From JBDTOX01 sp039933015 (GTDB lineage: Bacteria > Pseudomonadota > Gammaproteobacteria > Burkholderiales > Methylophilaceae): DNA of 51,991 bases. The position numbers and the translations under genes are program-made. Where the stretch lies: positions 1 through 51,991 of the forward strand of contig JBDTOX010000072.1 of assembly GCA_039933015.1 (NCBI GenBank), written 5' to 3'. Below, in pieces: positions 50,200 through 51,991 of this stretch. The notes below the pieces were generated by a model. It ran no database searches. It worked only from the letters and a program-made list of their open reading frames with translations, and was not told where the DNA came from. Position 1 is the first letter of the stretch. Each line of letters starts with the position of its first letter.

Positions 50200-51991
50200 A
50201 TGAACAAGACCGCTATTGCGAGCCTGCTAGGCTTGCTTTTCTCCCCTGGTATTTTTGCTGCTGATAGCATTTACAGCGATAACGTAGTCGTCACCGCTAG
50301 CCGCATACCTCAATCGCGTGAAAACGTACTGGCAGACGTTACTGTAATAGGTCGACAAGCAATTGAACGTGCCGGACAATCCTCACTAGCCGAATTACTC
50401 AGCACACAACCTGGTATTGAAATCGAATCCAATGGCGGGCCTGGCGCTACCACTAACGTGCATCTGCGCGGCACCAGTTCCCAGGCGGTTGTAGTGCTGA
50501 TAGACGGCATGCGCGTGGGCTCAGCAACTGTCGGCACCACAGCGCTTAATCAAATCATGCCCGAACAAATCGAACGTATCGAAATTGTGCGCGGACCAGC
50601 CTCTAGCCTTTATGGTTCTGATGCAATCGGCGGCGTCATTCAGATATTCACCCGGCACGGCGAAGGCAAGCCCCGTTTCATCGCTTCTGCGGGTGTAGGC
50701 AGCTACAACACCAGACAGGCTGCCGCGGGCATAAGCGGGGCTGTGGAAGATACCCATTTTGCCTTAAATGTCAGCTCGCTTGATACCGACGGGATTTCCT
50801 CCATCAAAGCCAGGACTGGCCGGGATCGTGACAATGACAGCTACCGCAACCTAAGCTTTTCAGGCTCGCTGTCGCATACCATTGCAAAAGGACACGAGAT
50901 CGGTGTACAGCTTTTCACCTCCGATGGCCATGCCGATTTTGACGGCAACAACTTTCCCGCCAACCAGGACATGCAACAACAAAGTTTCGCCATTTATAGC
51001 CACAATCAGTTCGCTAACAACTGGCTGAGCCACCTCAAGGCGGGCGAAAGCATGGACGACCTGCATAGCGTAGGCAGTTTCGGAGTCTCTTCGCTGCGCA
51101 CCAAGCAGCGGCAATATTCCTGGCAAAACGATCTTACACTACCGCTAGGCACCTTGACTTTAGCCTATGACCGCTTAGAAGAACGGGTTAGCGGTGATAC
51201 CGATTATTCCAAAAAGGACCGAAGCAACAATGGCGTATTAGCAAGCTACGTGCTGGAACAAGGTTCGCATGCCTTTAAAGCCAGCTTACGCCGCGACGAT
51301 AACTCGCAGTTTGGTAAACACAATACTGGAAACATCGGTTACGGCTACCGCTTGAATGAGTTTTGGAGAGTTTCCGGTAACTATGGCACCGCTTATAGAG
51401 CACCTACTTTTAATGACCTTTACTGGCCGTTTCAGGATTTCGGTTTCGGTTTCACATACCAAGGCAACCCCAATCTCAAACCAGAAACCTCCCGTAACAA
51501 GGAAGTTTCTGTGGTGTATGATCAAGGCCATCACAGAATGTCGGCCACAGCTTACCGCAATGAAGTGAGCAATCTACTGGTCTGCTGCCAAGGCTTGCCA
51601 CAAGACTTTCCAGTGAACGTAGGCTCGGCAACTATTCAAGGACTGACCTTGGCCTACGAAGGCTGGTTTGCCAATTACCACCTGCGCTCCAGTGCCGACT
51701 TCCAGAGTCCTAAAAATGATGATACTGATAAGTTATTGGTGCGCCGTGCACGTCAGCACGGATCAGTCTGGTTAGGGCAAACCTGGGGGAAACTTGAAAT
51801 TGGCAGTGAAATGATCGCCAGCGGGCAGCGATTCAATGATGCGGATAACGTTTTTAAATTAAACGGCTACACATTGTTTAATTTAACGGCCCAATACAAG
51901 ATTGATGATGACTGGTCTATCAATGCGCGGCTGAATAACCTGTTTGACCGGGATTATGCGCTTGCTACGACAGCGACTGCATTCTCGCCAA
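50200..51991 (+). CDS. btuB: vitamin B12 TonB-dependent outer-membrane receptor BtuB (3' end cut by window)
   Basis: 597 codons are present, with no stop before the right edge. The signal peptide is at residues 1-20 (LLGLLFSPGIFA). A TonB box DNVVVTASR follows at 27-35, then the plug domain with LAELLSTQPGIEIESNGGPG, VVVLIDGMRVG, IERIEIVRGPASSLYGSDA and IGGVIQIFT. The beta-barrel includes YGTAYRAPTFNDLYWP and NPNLKPETSRNKE, and near the cut NARLNNLFDRDYAL, which is close to the C-terminus. AAAGGAATTTC gives the ribosome binding site. The cobalamin riboswitch upstream fixes the substrate as a corrinoid. Confidence 0.95.
   Translation, partial: MNKTAIASLLGLLFSPGIFAADSIYSDNVVVTASRIPQSRENVLADVTVIGRQAIERAGQSSLAELLSTQPGIEIESNGGPGATTNVHLRGTSSQAVVVLIDGMRVGSATVGTTALNQIMPEQIERIEIVRGPASSLYGSDAIGGVIQIFTRHGEGKPRFIASAGVGSYNTRQAAAGISGAVEDTHFALNVSSLDTDGISSIKARTGRDRDNDSYRNLSFSGSLSHTIAKGHEIGVQLFTSDGHADFDGNNFPANQDMQQQSFAIYSHNQFANNWLSHLKAGESMDDLHSVGSFGVSSLRTKQRQYSWQNDLTLPLGTLTLAYDRLEERVSGDTDYSKKDRSNNGVLASYVLEQGSHAFKASLRRDDNSQFGKHNTGNIGYGYRLNEFWRVSGNYGTAYRAPTFNDLYWPFQDFGFGFTYQGNPNLKPETSRNKEVSVVYDQGHHRMSATAYRNEVSNLLVCCQGLPQDFPVNVGSATIQGLTLAYEGWFANYHLRSSADFQSPKNDDTDKLLVRRARQHGSVWLGQTWGKLEIGSEMIASGQRFNDADNVFKLNGYTLFNLTAQYKIDDDWSINARLNNLFDRDYALATTATAFSP

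Noticed and set aside
1..51991. CRISPR arrays, insertion sequences, tRNA or rRNA genes
   Set aside because: Reading through the window, I saw no regularly spaced exact repeats, transposase motifs or tRNA cloverleaf sequences.

Overview
The window is chromosomal core DNA from a betaproteobacterium. It resembles the Nitrosomonadales/Methylophilales group, though I cannot place the genus. The evidence is conserved gene order: kdsD-kdsC-lptCAB-rpoN-hpf-hprK-rapZ followed by a regulatory phosphotransferase system, def-fmt-htpX-rsmB-ntrYX, an S-adenosylhomocysteine riboswitch over ahcY-(holin-like)-metF, dapF-DUF484-xerC, and zapBA-6S RNA. Every reading frame looks intact except the last gene, which runs off the right edge. 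I saw no insertion sequence, prophage, CRISPR array, tRNA or rRNA.

Layout. (1) 1-3183, minus strand: a glycine-oxidase-like flavoenzyme and a Kef-type cation/proton antiporter. (2) 3284-10754, plus: KDO synthesis (kdsD, kdsC), lipopolysaccharide transport (lptC, lptA, lptB), sigma-54 (rpoN), hibernation factor (hpf), HPr kinase (hprK) and rapZ. (3) 10821-13343, plus: EIIA(Man), HPr and enzyme I, a phosphorelay with no visible sugar permease. (4) 13360-16568, plus: a DUF4870 membrane protein, oligopeptidase A and exonuclease III. (5) 16604-24291, minus: def, fmt, htpX, rsmB, a DUF4390 protein and an NtrY/NtrX-like two-component pair. (6) 24375-27125, plus: a LysM protein, dprA and smg. (7) 27152-32505, minus: metK, an HD-GYP protein, then the SAH riboswitch, ahcY, a small holin-like membrane protein and metF; metK, ahcY and metF belong to the activated-methyl cycle. 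(8) 32647-36624, plus: lpxL-like, dapF, a DUF484 protein, xerC and sodB. (9) 36711-40127, plus: a probable zinc-uptake operon with a binding protein and permease but no ATPase, then yggX (40175) and ppk (40495). (10) 42588-45611, minus: ppx, phoU and rpiA. (11) 45697 to the end: ilvA, small accessory genes, 6S RNA, zapA/zapB-like, and a cobalamin riboswitch ahead of a truncated btuB.

The observation I would pursue first is the 130-base gap between ptsH and ptsI. It is built from four degenerate tandem copies (32-35 bases each) of the ptsI translation-start region. Each copy begins with ATG, and the copies form a chain of mini-ORFs whose stops and starts overlap without a break from the HPr stop to the enzyme I start. 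Shorter mini-ORFs ending on the next gene's start also precede lptB, hprK and the EIIA gene. Other points are an NtrX-like regulator with a wrecked sigma-54 ATPase domain beside an intact rpoN, a zinc ABC locus lacking its ATPase, no ptsN between hpf and hprK, and two riboswitches each preceded by a well-placed promoter.

All identifications come from reading translations and motifs by eye. No database search was run.
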